Assembly (NCBI GenBank): GCA_002011745.1
Contig: MTOU01000021.1
Span: 31,696-95,695, forward strand
Origin: Nitrospirae bacterium JdFR-85
GTDB taxonomy: Bacteria; Nitrospirota; Thermodesulfovibrionia; Thermodesulfovibrionales; JdFR-85
Direction of reading: 5' to 3'
Length of the DNA: 64,000 nucleotides
Shown: piece by piece, positions 32,072-41,960 of the stretch
Numbering within the stretch: the stretch's first letter is position 1
Layout of the letters: every line of letters starts with the position of its first letter
Notes under the pieces: generated by a model
Told to the model about the DNA's origin: nothing
The model's database searches: none
Seen by the model: only the letters and a program-made list of their open reading frames with translations
Position numbers and translations under genes: made by a program

Positions 32072-34370
32072 AGGTGCCTTTGTCCTCTGGATAATTATTA
32101 TAGAAGCTATTGTCCTGAGTTATATTTTTCTCTATTTTCCCAATTTTACATTCATACTCCTTCTTTCTCAATTATGTATCTTCCTCAAAAGATTCGGCAT
32201 AAAGAGGACGGTGCTGCTGTTTCTGGTCTTCTCCACGGTTTTTGTATACTCCCATTCAGTGCATTTAGGGAAAAGCTTTACTCTTATAAGGAGGATGGAT
32301 AATGTAGTCTTTGAGGGTATAATCGATGATCTGCCCATCAAGGGAGTCCATAAGTGGAGGCAGGGTATTTCCCTACGGCACCCCAGGATAGATTCGGATA
32401 CAGAGATTATTCTTGACAGACCTCTTCCACCAGGAACACTGATAAGAGGGATAGGGCTTCTGAAAATGAAGCAGAGGAGATACAATCCAGGTAGTCTACC
32501 ACATAGTCCTAAAGTAATAATCATACCGAGGAGTTTTTCTGCAAGTTCTATCAATAATATAAGATATCTACCACAGATACTCAGATGGAGACTCCTTGAA
32601 CATTTCTACAAGAGTTTTCCTGAGGATGTGGCTGAGGTTTTATCTGCTGTGGTAGTAGGACATAGTCCTCAGAAAGGGCTTTACAGTGCATATTCAAAGG
32701 TGGGAGTCTCCCATCTGTTGAGCATCTCAGGTACCCACTTTGGACTTTTTGCCTTCATGGTGTTTTCATCAGTATTCTGGGTAGCCAGACTGATGCCTCT
32801 TAAATGGCTTATAAGGATTAGCTCTTTTGTCAGCCTGAAAGAAGTGGCAGCAGTGCTGACCCTACCACCTCTGTGTTTTTATCTCATGCTCTCAGGTGGA
32901 AGGATACCTGCTATGAGGGCATTTATAATGACTATGTTGTTTCTTATAGGACTGCTTCTTGGTAGAAAGAGACAGTGGCTCTATGCAGTATTATTTGCAG
33001 CAGTGGTCATTCTACTGACTGACCCCCAGGCTCTATTCAGTCCTTCATTTCAGCTCTCTTTTATGGCAGTGCTTTTTATAGGACTCACGATTACTAAAAC
33101 AGAGCCTCTCGTTGAGAGATTCACAAACAGATTGGTTAAGGTATCTCTGAGGCTGTTCTTTATCACCTCTGGGGTCTTCTTTGGATTAATGCCTCTGATT
33201 ACATACTGGTTTCATCATATCTCCATCTTTACAATACCTTTTAATATGGTAATTACACCTATTGTATGTTTTGTTATCCTTCCTTTTGCGATTTTCTCAA
33301 GCATAGCATTTCTTATCACTGGAGAATTTCCCTTTACAGGTCTTTTAACAAAGATGGTCTCCCTTGTTAACACCACTGTTGTGGCTGCCTCAGAGTCATC
33401 TATGGCATGGATGCCTGTAAAGGGATTTTCTCCCCTGGTGATTGTATTCTTATACCTCTCAGTGCTTATGCTGATTTTAAGAAAGAAGCTTGTTTCTGGG
33501 ATATTTTTTGTTACAGGAGCTTTGCTTATTCTTTCTTCTTATACCTTTGACAGAGCATATTCAGTCATGGTTACCTTTCTGGATGTGGGCCAGGGAGATG
33601 CTGCTGTGGTGGAAGACGGAAGAAATACCATAGTCTTGGATACAGGTCCCACAGGTGTCGAGTTGATCAGCTATCTTAGATATCGAGGTATAAAACAGGT
33701 TGATGCACTGCTTTTAAGTCACGCAGGTACGGACCATTCAGGAGGTCTATGGAGAGTACTTAGAGAGTTTGAAGTGAGGGAGTTATGGGACAATGGTTTT
33801 ATTACCTATAAACCATCCCTTCCTGATAGAGTAAGAAAGAGGAGACTGAAGGCAGGTACGATGTTACAAAAGGATGATATGAGTCTACTTGTATTACATC
33901 CTCCAGAGGGATACTATATCTTAAGGGGTGACGAGAAGAACAACAACTCTCTTGTGGTAAAGGTTGAGAAGACTACTCTGTCAGTGCTTTTTACTGGTGA
34001 CATTGAAGGGGATGCAGAGGAGTCTCTACTCAGACTGGGAAGATATCTAAGGAGCAGGGTGCTGAAGATACCCCATCATGGAAGCAGCACCTCCTCTACA
34101 GAGAGGTTCCTAAGAGCAGTATCTCCAGAGATGGTGGTCGTAAGTGTAGGCTCTGATAACCCCTATGGTCATCCCCATAGGGATGTACTTGAAAGGCTTA
34201 AGGGGTATAAGCTCTTAAGAACAGACATTGATGGGGCCGTTAGGATAATGATAAAGAGGGATGGTAGCACTTTGGTTAGGAGATACAGGGAGTCTGTTTT
34301 AAAGAGAGTTTCCTCTGGTGATCTTAGAGGAGAACTCAAGAACCTGTATAGACTCATCTCTGTATGGTGA
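32061..34370 (+). CDS. comEC: ComEC/Rec2 DNA-uptake channel protein
   Basis: Competence domain SHLLSISGTHFGLFAF plus C-terminal MBL domain FLDVGQGDAAVVE, SHAGTDHSGG, IPHHGSSTSS. Confidence 0.94.
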   Translation: MVVEGAFVLWIIIIEAIVLSYIFLYFPNFTFILLLSQLCIFLKRFGIKRTVLLFLVFSTVFVYSHSVHLGKSFTLIRRMDNVVFEGIIDDLPIKGVHKWRQGISLRHPRIDSDTEIILDRPLPPGTLIRGIGLLKMKQRRYNPGSLPHSPKVIIIPRSFSASSINNIRYLPQILRWRLLEHFYKSFPEDVAEVLSAVVVGHSPQKGLYSAYSKVGVSHLLSISGTHFGLFAFMVFSSVFWVARLMPLKWLIRISSFVSLKEVAAVLTLPPLCFYLMLSGGRIPAMRAFIMTMLFLIGLLLGRKRQWLYAVLFAAVVILLTDPQALFSPSFQLSFMAVLFIGLTITKTEPLVERFTNRLVKVSLRLFFITSGVFFGLMPLITYWFHHISIFTIPFNMVITPIVCFVILPFAIFSSIAFLITGEFPFTGLLTKMVSLVNTTVVAASESSMAWMPVKGFSPLVIVFLYLSVLMLILRKKLVSGIFFVTGALLILSSYTFDRAYSVMVTFLDVGQGDAAVVEDGRNTIVLDTGPTGVELISYLRYRGIKQVDALLLSHAGTDHSGGLWRVLREFEVRELWDNGFITYKPSLPDRVRKRRLKAGTMLQKDDMSLLVLHPPEGYYILRGDEKNNNSLVVKVEKTTLSVLFTGDIEGDAEESLLRLGRYLRSRVLKIPHHGSSTSSTERFLRAVSPEMVVVSVGSDNPYGHPHRDVLERLKGYKLLRTDIDGAVRIMIKRDGSTLVRRYRESVLKRVSSGDLRGELKNLYRLISVW

Positions 34371-34377
34371 TATAATT

Positions 34378-35118
34378 TTAAATCTCAATTACAGAACCCT
34401 TCTCAAGCACAACATATTTTGTATAAAGACATGAGAGAAGTTCTTTCTTTATGGCTTCAGTGAACTGGGGCTTCATATGGGTGATATAAAGTATCTCTGG
34501 AGTTATTTTGTACCTTTCAAGCATCTCAATTAGAAGGGTGGGACATAGATGTCCTGTGCTGAGGGCGATATCCTTCATCTTATCTGGATAACTCACCTCA
34601 ACAACAATCTTCTTCACATCTTTTTCTTTCACCTCTCTCCAGAAATTCTCTGTTGGGCCTGTATCGGCAGTAAAGGCAATATACCTGTTCTCTGGAGTTC
34701 TTATTATATATCCAAAGGTCTCTACAGAGTGCTCCATCAGTACAGGATAGACCCAGAGCGAGGCTATACTTTCTGGCTCAGCAGGTCTAAGTTCTATCAA
34801 TCTGAGAATAGGTGATGACTTAGAAGGTATACAGGTGAAATCAGGCCAGATGCTGTTGTTGAATATATGTTCTTTCAGAGCCCTAAGAGTGGAGCAATGT
34901 CCATAAACAGCGAGGGGTTTTAGGTAGTTACTATTCAGTCTGTTGCCAACCAGAAGAGGAAGGTCTCGGATATGGTCTACATGAGGATGTGTGAGAATTA
35001 TATGATCAACCTTTTTCTGTTCCTCTAAGCTGAGATAATCAACAACTGATCCTGCATCAAGAAGCATCCCTGAGTCGAAAAGGAAAGTAGTAAAATGACC
35101 AACTACCTTGATAGTCAC
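34378..35118 (-). CDS. Metallo-beta-lactamase-fold protein, class II cyclic-nucleotide phosphodiesterase-like
   Basis: ILTHPHVDHIRDLPLL, STGHLCPTLLIEML, ITHMKP. Confidence 0.8.
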   Translation of the reverse strand: MTIKVVGHFTTFLFDSGMLLDAGSVVDYLSLEEQKKVDHIILTHPHVDHIRDLPLLVGNRLNSNYLKPLAVYGHCSTLRALKEHIFNNSIWPDFTCIPSKSSPILRLIELRPAEPESIASLWVYPVLMEHSVETFGYIIRTPENRYIAFTADTGPTENFWREVKEKDVKKIVVEVSYPDKMKDIALSTGHLCPTLLIEMLERYKITPEILYITHMKPQFTEAIKKELLSCLYTKYVVLEKGSVIEI

Positions 35119-35126
35119 TTCTGAGT

Positions 35127-35897
35127 CTACTTTCTTGATTTATATAAATCGTATAGATACTTGAGTATTATAGGCTCTTGGCGGATCATCTTCTCAAGAA
35201 GCTCTTGTGTAAGCACCAAGAGAGAGACCTCTGTAAGACTTATAACAGATGCAGTTCTGGGGCTAAGGGTTAGAAAGGCTATCTCACCAAATATGTCTCC
35301 CTCCAGCAGAACAGCCAGTCTGATCTCTTCGTCCTTTACATAGGTCTTCACCTCTACAGAACCTTTCATAATTATATAGACAGTTCTGTCTGTGTCTCCC
35401 TCTCTTATAATCCTGTGTTGAGGGGGGAAGGTGAGTGCCTTTGCCCTTTGCAGCAGCATAATTACACCCTCTTTTCTGAATGGTTCAGGTAGCAGTTCTG
35501 ACCTTAGAAAGGTCTCCTTTAGCTCCTCTACAGTCTGATGCTTCCCTAAGGGTGCGGTCTGCTGAGGAGTAACTTTCTCTGTTTTAAGTTCAACAAGTAG
35601 ATCTGTGATCTCCCTCTGAACCTCTAAATCATGGGGCTTAATAGAGAGGATCTTCTTCAGTGTGAGTATCGCCTTTTCATAAATTCCTTCTTTCTTGTAT
35701 AGCTCTGTTGCCTTTCTGTAGGCAGCCACTGCTGCATCCCAGTTGCGCTTGTTCTGGAAGAAGTCTCCGAGTTTCAGGAAATGAGTAGGATCATTCGGTT
35801 CTTCCCTCACAAGGGAATCAACCATCTGGATTGCATGGTCCCAATCTTCTCTGCTAAGGGAATCGAAAAGAACTCTCCAGTCCTTCTCTGTAGCCAT
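35127..35897 (-). CDS. TPR plus cyclic-nucleotide-binding domain protein
   Basis: N-terminal TPR; phosphate-binding cassette GDIFGEIAFLTLSPRTASV. Confidence 0.9.
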   Translation of the reverse strand: MATEKDWRVLFDSLSREDWDHAIQMVDSLVREEPNDPTHFLKLGDFFQNKRNWDAAVAAYRKATELYKKEGIYEKAILTLKKILSIKPHDLEVQREITDLLVELKTEKVTPQQTAPLGKHQTVEELKETFLRSELLPEPFRKEGVIMLLQRAKALTFPPQHRIIREGDTDRTVYIIMKGSVEVKTYVKDEEIRLAVLLEGDIFGEIAFLTLSPRTASVISLTEVSLLVLTQELLEKMIRQEPIILKYLYDLYKSRK

Positions 35898-35928
35898 AAT
35901 TGATGATAAAGATAGCCCTTATAAAATG

Positions 35929-37839
35929 TCAACTATTGCCTTTATTTACTGCTATACTGTAGAGTTTTACAGGTGTCTCTCTGCCTCTGACTTTTACAGT
36001 GCCCACTGTCTTTATCTCCACCACAGCGTCCATCTTCATGATAAATTCCTTGGAGAGACAGTTGTATGTAAACTCTGATATGAGGATGTCTGTATTGTAC
36101 TGTCTTGTAAGGGACTCAAGCCGGGCTCCCAGGTTTACATGGTCTCCAATAACAGTATAGTCCATTTTCTTGTCTTCTGAACCAATGTTTCCTACAATAA
36201 CCTCTCCCGTGTTGATTCCTATGCCGGCATCTATTTCTGGTCTTCCCCGGGCTCTGCATCTCTGTTGAAGAAGTCTGAGTCTTTTTATCATCTCTATGGC
36301 ACACTGTACTGCCATCTCTGCATGTCTGGGTTGTTTTACAGGTGCACCCCAGAAGGCCATGATTTCATCTCCTACAAATTTATCAAGGGTTCCATCGTGG
36401 GCGAATATAACATCGGTCATCTCCTTAAAGTATTCATTCAGGATTGAAACTACCTCCTCAGGGGATAGCTTTTCTGCTAAAGAAGTGAATCCTTTTATAT
36501 CAGCAAACAACACTGTTACCTTCTCCTTTACACCACCAAGTCTCACCATCTCAGGAGACTCAATCAGCCTTTTTACTATCTTTGGGGAGACATAACAGGA
36601 GAAGATACGTTTTATCTGCCTCTGACGTCTTTCTTCTAAGAGATATCTGTAGGTTACAGCTATTCCTCCCTCTAACAGCACCACAGCCATAGGATAAAAG
36701 AGGTTAAGCCTCCACATAAATCCTTCGAATATTATGAGATTGAAAAAGAGAACTGCTACAGCCAGTCCACAGAACCAGAGGATTGTTCTAACTGCTCTTG
36801 AGGGTCTGATAAAGATGCCCAAGGCTCCAGAGACTGCTATAAGGAGTATGTTTATAAAGCTTGGGGCATCTTTTAAGATTCTTCCTGTAAGGATATTTGA
36901 TACTACAGTGGCGTTCTTCTCAGTTCCTGGTGTATTTGCAGAAAAAGGGGTTATCACAAGGTCATACACTGTCAGGGCTGTTACACCCAGTAGTACCACC
37001 CGATCTCTCAGTTCCTCTTTAGATATTTCTCCCTCAAGCACCCTGTAGGCAGGGATATAACAAAAACTTCCCTCTTTGCCAAGATAGTTTATCAGCATTC
37101 TGCCAAAGGTGTCTGTAGGAATAAATCGATGACCTATCTCAACCCCCATTCCGCCAATTACCTTCAGGGCATCTACAGATACACCCATTGCTACCCTTGC
37201 TACCTGTAGGGCAAAGGAGGGCACCAGTTCTCCATTATATTGAAGGTACAGATACTCCCATCTCCTCTTACCATCTCTGTCAGGCATGCTATAGACATGT
37301 CCAAAGACTGTAGCAGTGGCTATCTCCTCAGGGGGCAGAAGACACCTATATGCTTCAGGTACCCTAAGAAGACTGTAATTTTCTATCCTCTGCACAGTAC
37401 TTCTGTAGAGGTGCTGAGGTATTATGCCTCTGTATTTCTTATTCTCCTCTATCTCAAATCCGAGGGCAAGTACTACACGGTTTCTGTATCTGGAAAGTAC
37501 TTCTGCAAGACGCTGGTCTGCCACATCGCTTTCAGGTTCTACATAAAGGATGTCAATACCGAGTACTCTGGGCTCTGCAGAGAGGATATCTTCTATGAGT
37601 CTGGCCTGAAGTGCTCGGGACCATGGCCATCTGCCGTATCTCCTAAGAGACTCTTCATCAATAGCCACAATAACTATCTCATCAGACACAGAAGGAGTAT
37701 GTATTAGGTTTCTTAATTTAAACCTGAAGTCCGTAAGAAGACCCTCTATATGTTCATTTATGACTGAAGGAGAAAGGAGAAACAGGGATACCATAAGAAG
37801 GATTATGGATATATGGATTAATGTCTCTTTTGTCTTCAT
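35929..37839 (-). CDS. CHASE2-domain class III adenylate cyclase
   Basis: CHASE2 (IDEESLRRYGRWPWSRALQARLIEDI), three TM, cyclase motifs LFADIKGFTSLAEK, DKFVGDEIMAFWGAP, DYTVIGDHVNLGARLE. Confidence 0.93.
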   Translation of the reverse strand: MKTKETLIHISIILLMVSLFLLSPSVINEHIEGLLTDFRFKLRNLIHTPSVSDEIVIVAIDEESLRRYGRWPWSRALQARLIEDILSAEPRVLGIDILYVEPESDVADQRLAEVLSRYRNRVVLALGFEIEENKKYRGIIPQHLYRSTVQRIENYSLLRVPEAYRCLLPPEEIATATVFGHVYSMPDRDGKRRWEYLYLQYNGELVPSFALQVARVAMGVSVDALKVIGGMGVEIGHRFIPTDTFGRMLINYLGKEGSFCYIPAYRVLEGEISKEELRDRVVLLGVTALTVYDLVITPFSANTPGTEKNATVVSNILTGRILKDAPSFINILLIAVSGALGIFIRPSRAVRTILWFCGLAVAVLFFNLIIFEGFMWRLNLFYPMAVVLLEGGIAVTYRYLLEERRQRQIKRIFSCYVSPKIVKRLIESPEMVRLGGVKEKVTVLFADIKGFTSLAEKLSPEEVVSILNEYFKEMTDVIFAHDGTLDKFVGDEIMAFWGAPVKQPRHAEMAVQCAIEMIKRLRLLQQRCRARGRPEIDAGIGINTGEVIVGNIGSEDKKMDYTVIGDHVNLGARLESLTRQYNTDILISEFTYNCLSKEFIMKMDAVVEIKTVGTVKVRGRETPVKLYSIAVNKGNS

Positions 37840-38243
37840 CAGATAATAGACATTGGAGTGGGTTCGACCCTCTGCATCTGGATAATCAAGGTGACCTCAT
37901 TCTCAAACAGATCAGCAAGGGTGTCACCTTTAAAGATGATATATCCCTCCTGGTCAATAGCCAATGCAATGAAGTGTCTCCCTTTGCCCTTTGGTACCAT
38001 AATGAATGTCTGAAAGTCTCTGCTCCAGTCTATTATCTCAAATTCTTCCTCTATGGTAGGCATATCAGGGGCCTCAACTACTATTTTTATTAGTGATACT
38101 GCTCGGGGTATCTCTGTGATGGAGACACTGTCTGTCTCTTGGGTGCCAAAGCTTATATACACTGTTGAGTAGGGATACTCCTCTATAGTACCTCCACAGG
38201 AGGCGAGGAGAATTATAACAACTGTAAATATTAGAAGTCTCAT
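37839..38243 (-). CDS. Small lipoprotein
   Basis: Lipobox IILLASCGG; stop overlaps start of cyclase gene. Confidence 0.75.
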   Translation of the reverse strand: MRLLIFTVVIILLASCGGTIEEYPYSTVYISFGTQETDSVSITEIPRAVSLIKIVVEAPDMPTIEEEFEIIDWSRDFQTFIMVPKGKGRHFIALAIDQEGYIIFKGDTLADLFENEVTLIIQMQRVEPTPMSII

Positions 38244-38247
38244 TCCT

Positions 38248-39015
38248 TCACCTTGGAAAGAGTATTTTTATTCCCACCCTTGTTAATTCAACAGGTGGTC
38301 TCTGCCAGAGGTGTCTTTTGAGTCTCTTTGAGATATGGCGAGGCCTAAGAGGTTTAAGCAGTTTAGGAGGCTTCTTCCTTATAGAAACCTTGCCTACAAC
38401 AGCTGTTCCTTTAATAATGGGCCTAAGTTTAGAGGTTATGATTCCTCTTATCAGGCGGGGAGGGTTAGGTCCTTTTATTATTGAAGACTCTCCCTTCTGT
38501 ATAACAACAATAGGCCCTCCTTTGATGTTTCTCAATTCTACCTCTCCCTCTATCACATGTACAAATGTGGTCAATGCCTCTTCAGAACCTTCTATCCATA
38601 TGATGAACCTTGTACCCCTGACTGATGCTAATGCAGTTGGGGTATGAATCTCTAACTCAGAGTTTCCGACAAAAACTCTTAATGCGCCTCTTAGTAGTTT
38701 ATATATAGCCTTTGAGCGTCCCTTTTCAGAATTGTATAGATACTCTTTCACCACGAGCCTGCTCATCTCAGACAAGTTCAGGACACTGTCATCTATAAAG
38801 TAGAGCTTTGCCCCTGAGTCTTTGCCTGTCTCTACAGTATCCTCCATAAAAAGAGGAGCCTGAGGAGTGGCCTCTTTTTTCTCTGCTTCTCTCAGGATAT
38901 ATACCTCTTTTCTTACACTGAGTACTTTGCCCGCCCTTGTGAGTGCATGGATATTCTCTGGTAGGGTAGCTCCCACCGTTAGACAGACAAGTAAGGCTAA
39001 TATAGCCTTTCTCAC
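38248..39015 (-). CDS. Exported FecR-domain protein
   Basis: Signal peptide; FecR motifs LRVFVGNSELEIHTPTALASVRGTRFIIW. Confidence 0.88.
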   Translation of the reverse strand: MRKAILALLVCLTVGATLPENIHALTRAGKVLSVRKEVYILREAEKKEATPQAPLFMEDTVETGKDSGAKLYFIDDSVLNLSEMSRLVVKEYLYNSEKGRSKAIYKLLRGALRVFVGNSELEIHTPTALASVRGTRFIIWIEGSEEALTTFVHVIEGEVELRNIKGGPIVVIQKGESSIIKGPNPPRLIRGIITSKLRPIIKGTAVVGKVSIRKKPPKLLKPLRPRHISKRLKRHLWQRPPVELTRVGIKILFPR

Positions 39016-40325
39016 AGTACCTCCACCTTCAATGTGAGAGAAGTTATACTTCTTTTATATTCAAACACATTGATGTTAGAGATGTTCCTGATGTAGTCCT
39101 GTTGTAGTATAAGCATCATCTTTCTACTAATGTTGTATATTAATTGGAGAGTCACCTCGTGTAGTCTGTCCTTTCTTTCTATATCTGTGGGTATAAAAGG
39201 AGCTTTGAAGCGATTTTCAGTGAATTCATACTCTATGCCTATGAGAGCCCTCTGGATGGGATATCGAAGTATAGCTCCAATGGAATAGCCATTGTAGTCC
39301 CAGTAGTCCTTTTTTGTCCTTGTCCATTCATGGGCTCCTGATATAGTGGTTTGAAGGGTCCTTACTCTGAAAGTAATACCTCCTTTTACAGTATGCTTAT
39401 GCCCTGACCTTATTGAGTTATCCTCAAAAAGGGAGCTATCCCAGTATCTTTGCTTTTTATACTCGTAACTGAGACTGCTGGAGACAGCTCTATTATGGAT
39501 AATTCTCATGTTAAAATAAAATCCATGGCTTCTGCCATATAGCTTACTGCCAAAGTAGGAGTATTCAAAGGCATAGCCTGTTTCTGTAGAGAAGTTTTCA
39601 CCAGAAGACCACTGTATACAGGGGTTAAGCCTTTGATAGTGGATATTAAACTTAGTTAAATCATCTTTTTGGTAGAGACTCTGGTAGAGGTTGTATCTTG
39701 TAAGCATCTTGGCATTGTTGGTGCTGAAGAGTCTCAGATAGGCGTCAACATAAAGAACCCCTTTCAGGTCTTCCTTCTCTGGTGCTTTAATTGGTGGATT
39801 TGTGGGTTCAAGCACCACATTTGTGTCATACTGTAGAGAGGCATAGACACTGAGTCCATATGCTGATGGTTCACATATCCTAAGCAGTTCTGTGACACCC
39901 TCTCTGATGGTACGATCCTCAGAATTCAGTAATCTTCTCAGATGAGATACTGCCTTAGTACATTCATCTGTAATGGTGTAGAGTCTACCCAGTTCCAGGT
40001 GTATGTAGTCATTCTCTCCTATTATACTGAGTGCCTTAAGCAAAAGCCCTTCAGCATCGGTGTATTGTCCTGTTCTGCTATAAGTGATCCCTAAGTAATA
40101 TAAGGCCTCTGGATTGAGAGGGTCTTCTTTCAGGGCTTTTTGAAATAGCTGTTCTGCCTTGGAGTAGTCACTCCTGTTAAGGGCTTCAATACCCTGGGCT
40201 ATAAGTAGGTCTTCTGACAGGATATGCTCACTCTTTGCTGAGGCATCAACAGGGGCAGGAACAAAAAAGAGATAAAATATTGTGAATATTAGGAGATATC
40301 TACTTTTTATCTTTTTCAAGTTCAT
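39012..40325 (-). CDS. TPR protein with C-terminal beta-barrel-like domain
   Basis: Signal peptide, N-terminal TPRs, then alternating amphipathic strands typical of outer-membrane proteins. Confidence 0.75.
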   Translation of the reverse strand: MNLKKIKSRYLLIFTIFYLFFVPAPVDASAKSEHILSEDLLIAQGIEALNRSDYSKAEQLFQKALKEDPLNPEALYYLGITYSRTGQYTDAEGLLLKALSIIGENDYIHLELGRLYTITDECTKAVSHLRRLLNSEDRTIREGVTELLRICEPSAYGLSVYASLQYDTNVVLEPTNPPIKAPEKEDLKGVLYVDAYLRLFSTNNAKMLTRYNLYQSLYQKDDLTKFNIHYQRLNPCIQWSSGENFSTETGYAFEYSYFGSKLYGRSHGFYFNMRIIHNRAVSSSLSYEYKKQRYWDSSLFEDNSIRSGHKHTVKGGITFRVRTLQTTISGAHEWTRTKKDYWDYNGYSIGAILRYPIQRALIGIEYEFTENRFKAPFIPTDIERKDRLHEVTLQLIYNISRKMMLILQQDYIRNISNINVFEYKRSITSLTLKVEVL

Positions 40326-40468
40326 ATCTCCATGTAAGGATTTATTAAATTATAAAGATTTTACAGGCAAATTGCAATCTTTTCTGATGAAATTCCAACT
40401 GATAATCGGTTTTGGGGAAGGGGTATCGGGTCTATGTCAGGTGTCTAAAAATTGTTTATAATTAATCT

Positions 40469-40648
40469 ATGGAAGAAGAAAAAGAAAAACTTGTAAGATT
40501 CAATCTGTATCTGGAAGAAGAGGTGCTTGAGGCGTTGGAGGAGGTGGCAAGGGAGTATACAGAGGAGACAGGGAAGAAGTGGTCAAAGGCAGCTGTGATA
40601 AGACTTGCTCTGAGTGAGTTTTTTACAAGAAGGGGTAGATTAATCTAA
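40469..40648 (+). CDS. Ribbon-helix-helix-like small protein (59 aa)
   Basis: Absent from ORF track (length cutoff). Hand translation: MEEEKEKLVRFNLYLEEEVLEALEEVAREYTEETGKKWSKAAVIRLALSEFFTRRGRLI. Confidence 0.7.
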   Translation: MEEEKEKLVRFNLYLEEEVLEALEEVAREYTEETGKKWSKAAVIRLALSEFFTRRGRLI

Positions 40649-41692
40649 GTATCTATTCACATCCTGATAATTAAAACTTCTGTCTCTTAGTACTCCTTTT
40701 ACAAAATGGAATATTTTACGCCTTTGTTCTCTGCTCAACTGGGGATAGAATACTGGATGGGCTACTACTGCACCTCTGAAGGCATAAAAGGGTGCTACCA
40801 CTGATAGTATCTCCTCGTCAGAGGTTTTCTGCAGGTAGGAGTCATAAAAGAGCTTTAGAGCTTCCTTGTAGGCATCCTTCACTTCATTGTGATACATTAT
40901 TGAATAGAAGATATAGTTAATACTAAGGGCGGTGATGTCATCTGCAGGCTCTCCCCATGGACCACGACTCCTGTCTAAGAGGACAAACTCTCTGTCTCTG
41001 AACCATATATTTCCTGGATGGAAGTCTCCATGTATCTGGGACAGTCTCCTGTAAAGGGGCTTCAGCTTGGCTCTCCAGTCAATACAGAGCTTTTCTATTT
41101 CTGCCATCTCCTGATAGCTCAGAACACCTTCAGGATAGAAATCAAAAACCCCCATCAGACACTCTCCATGCCCGATTGTATCTCTTAACTTCCTCCAGTA
41201 AAGGTCTTTCGATTCCTTCTTTACTGAATGGATGTCTGCAAGGTACTCTACCATGGAGTGGATCTTTTCCCGGTCTCTGCTGTTAAGGGAATCTTTCTCT
41301 TTCATATCTTCTAAATCAACAAAATAGTTCGTTCCCTCCACTTTTTCCATTACAAGAAAGTACTCCTTGCCACCACTTATCGATTTAACAGAGCCATCCT
41401 CCATCAATGCAAGCACATCCACTGGTCTCACATGGCTGGGTAGATTGGGATATTCATCATAGGCAAGTAGGAATACAGAAGCCCTGTCTGAGGGATAATC
41501 ATGGCCGAGCCCCTGAGGGGCCAGGTCTTTGATTACATACTCATATCTTTTACCTTCAGACTCAAAGATCAGGGAGAATCCTGTACCATGTACTCCTGCT
41601 CCTAATCTTTTAAACTCTAATAGGTTTACATCCTTGTACCTCTGTCTTAAGTATCCAAGTATAGCCTCTTTCTCAATCATTGAAACCTCCAA
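40640..41692 (-). CDS. APH/choline-kinase-like phosphotransferase
   Basis: LSQIHGDFHPGNIWFRDREFVLLDRSRGPWGEPADDI. Confidence 0.88.
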   Translation of the reverse strand: MEVSMIEKEAILGYLRQRYKDVNLLEFKRLGAGVHGTGFSLIFESEGKRYEYVIKDLAPQGLGHDYPSDRASVFLLAYDEYPNLPSHVRPVDVLALMEDGSVKSISGGKEYFLVMEKVEGTNYFVDLEDMKEKDSLNSRDREKIHSMVEYLADIHSVKKESKDLYWRKLRDTIGHGECLMGVFDFYPEGVLSYQEMAEIEKLCIDWRAKLKPLYRRLSQIHGDFHPGNIWFRDREFVLLDRSRGPWGEPADDITALSINYIFYSIMYHNEVKDAYKEALKLFYDSYLQKTSDEEILSVVAPFYAFRGAVVAHPVFYPQLSREQRRKIFHFVKGVLRDRSFNYQDVNRYLD

Positions 41693-41760
41693 GAAAAATA
41701 GCCGGTTTTTAGATATAATAGTATACCCTATGAATATTAACCCAGTACAAGGAGTATGCT

Positions 41761-41955
41761 ATGAGAATCTGGATTGATGAAGACAAATGTATAGGTTGTG
41801 GAAACTGTCAGGAGATATGTCCTGCGGTGTTTGCATTGGATGAAGAGATAGGCAAATCAAGAGTGATTGATCCTGATGCATGTGACTATGCAGACTGTTG
41901 TGAGGCAGCAGAGGAGAACTGTCCTGTTGAAGCGATAACAATTGAGCCTGACTGA
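41761..41955 (+). CDS. Single-cluster [4Fe-4S] ferredoxin
   Basis: CIGCGNCQEICP ... CPVEAI. Confidence 0.93.
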   Translation: MRIWIDEDKCIGCGNCQEICPAVFALDEEIGKSRVIDPDACDYADCCEAAEENCPVEAITIEPD

Positions 41956-41960
41956 TATGT

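Noticed and set aside
34537-34550. Dyad GGACAT-AG-ATGTCC
   Set aside because: Lies inside the conserved coding part of the MBL protein and matches no other element in the window.
37240-37707. 155-aa plus-strand ORF
   Set aside because: Antisense to the CHASE2 cyclase; no RBS or family features.
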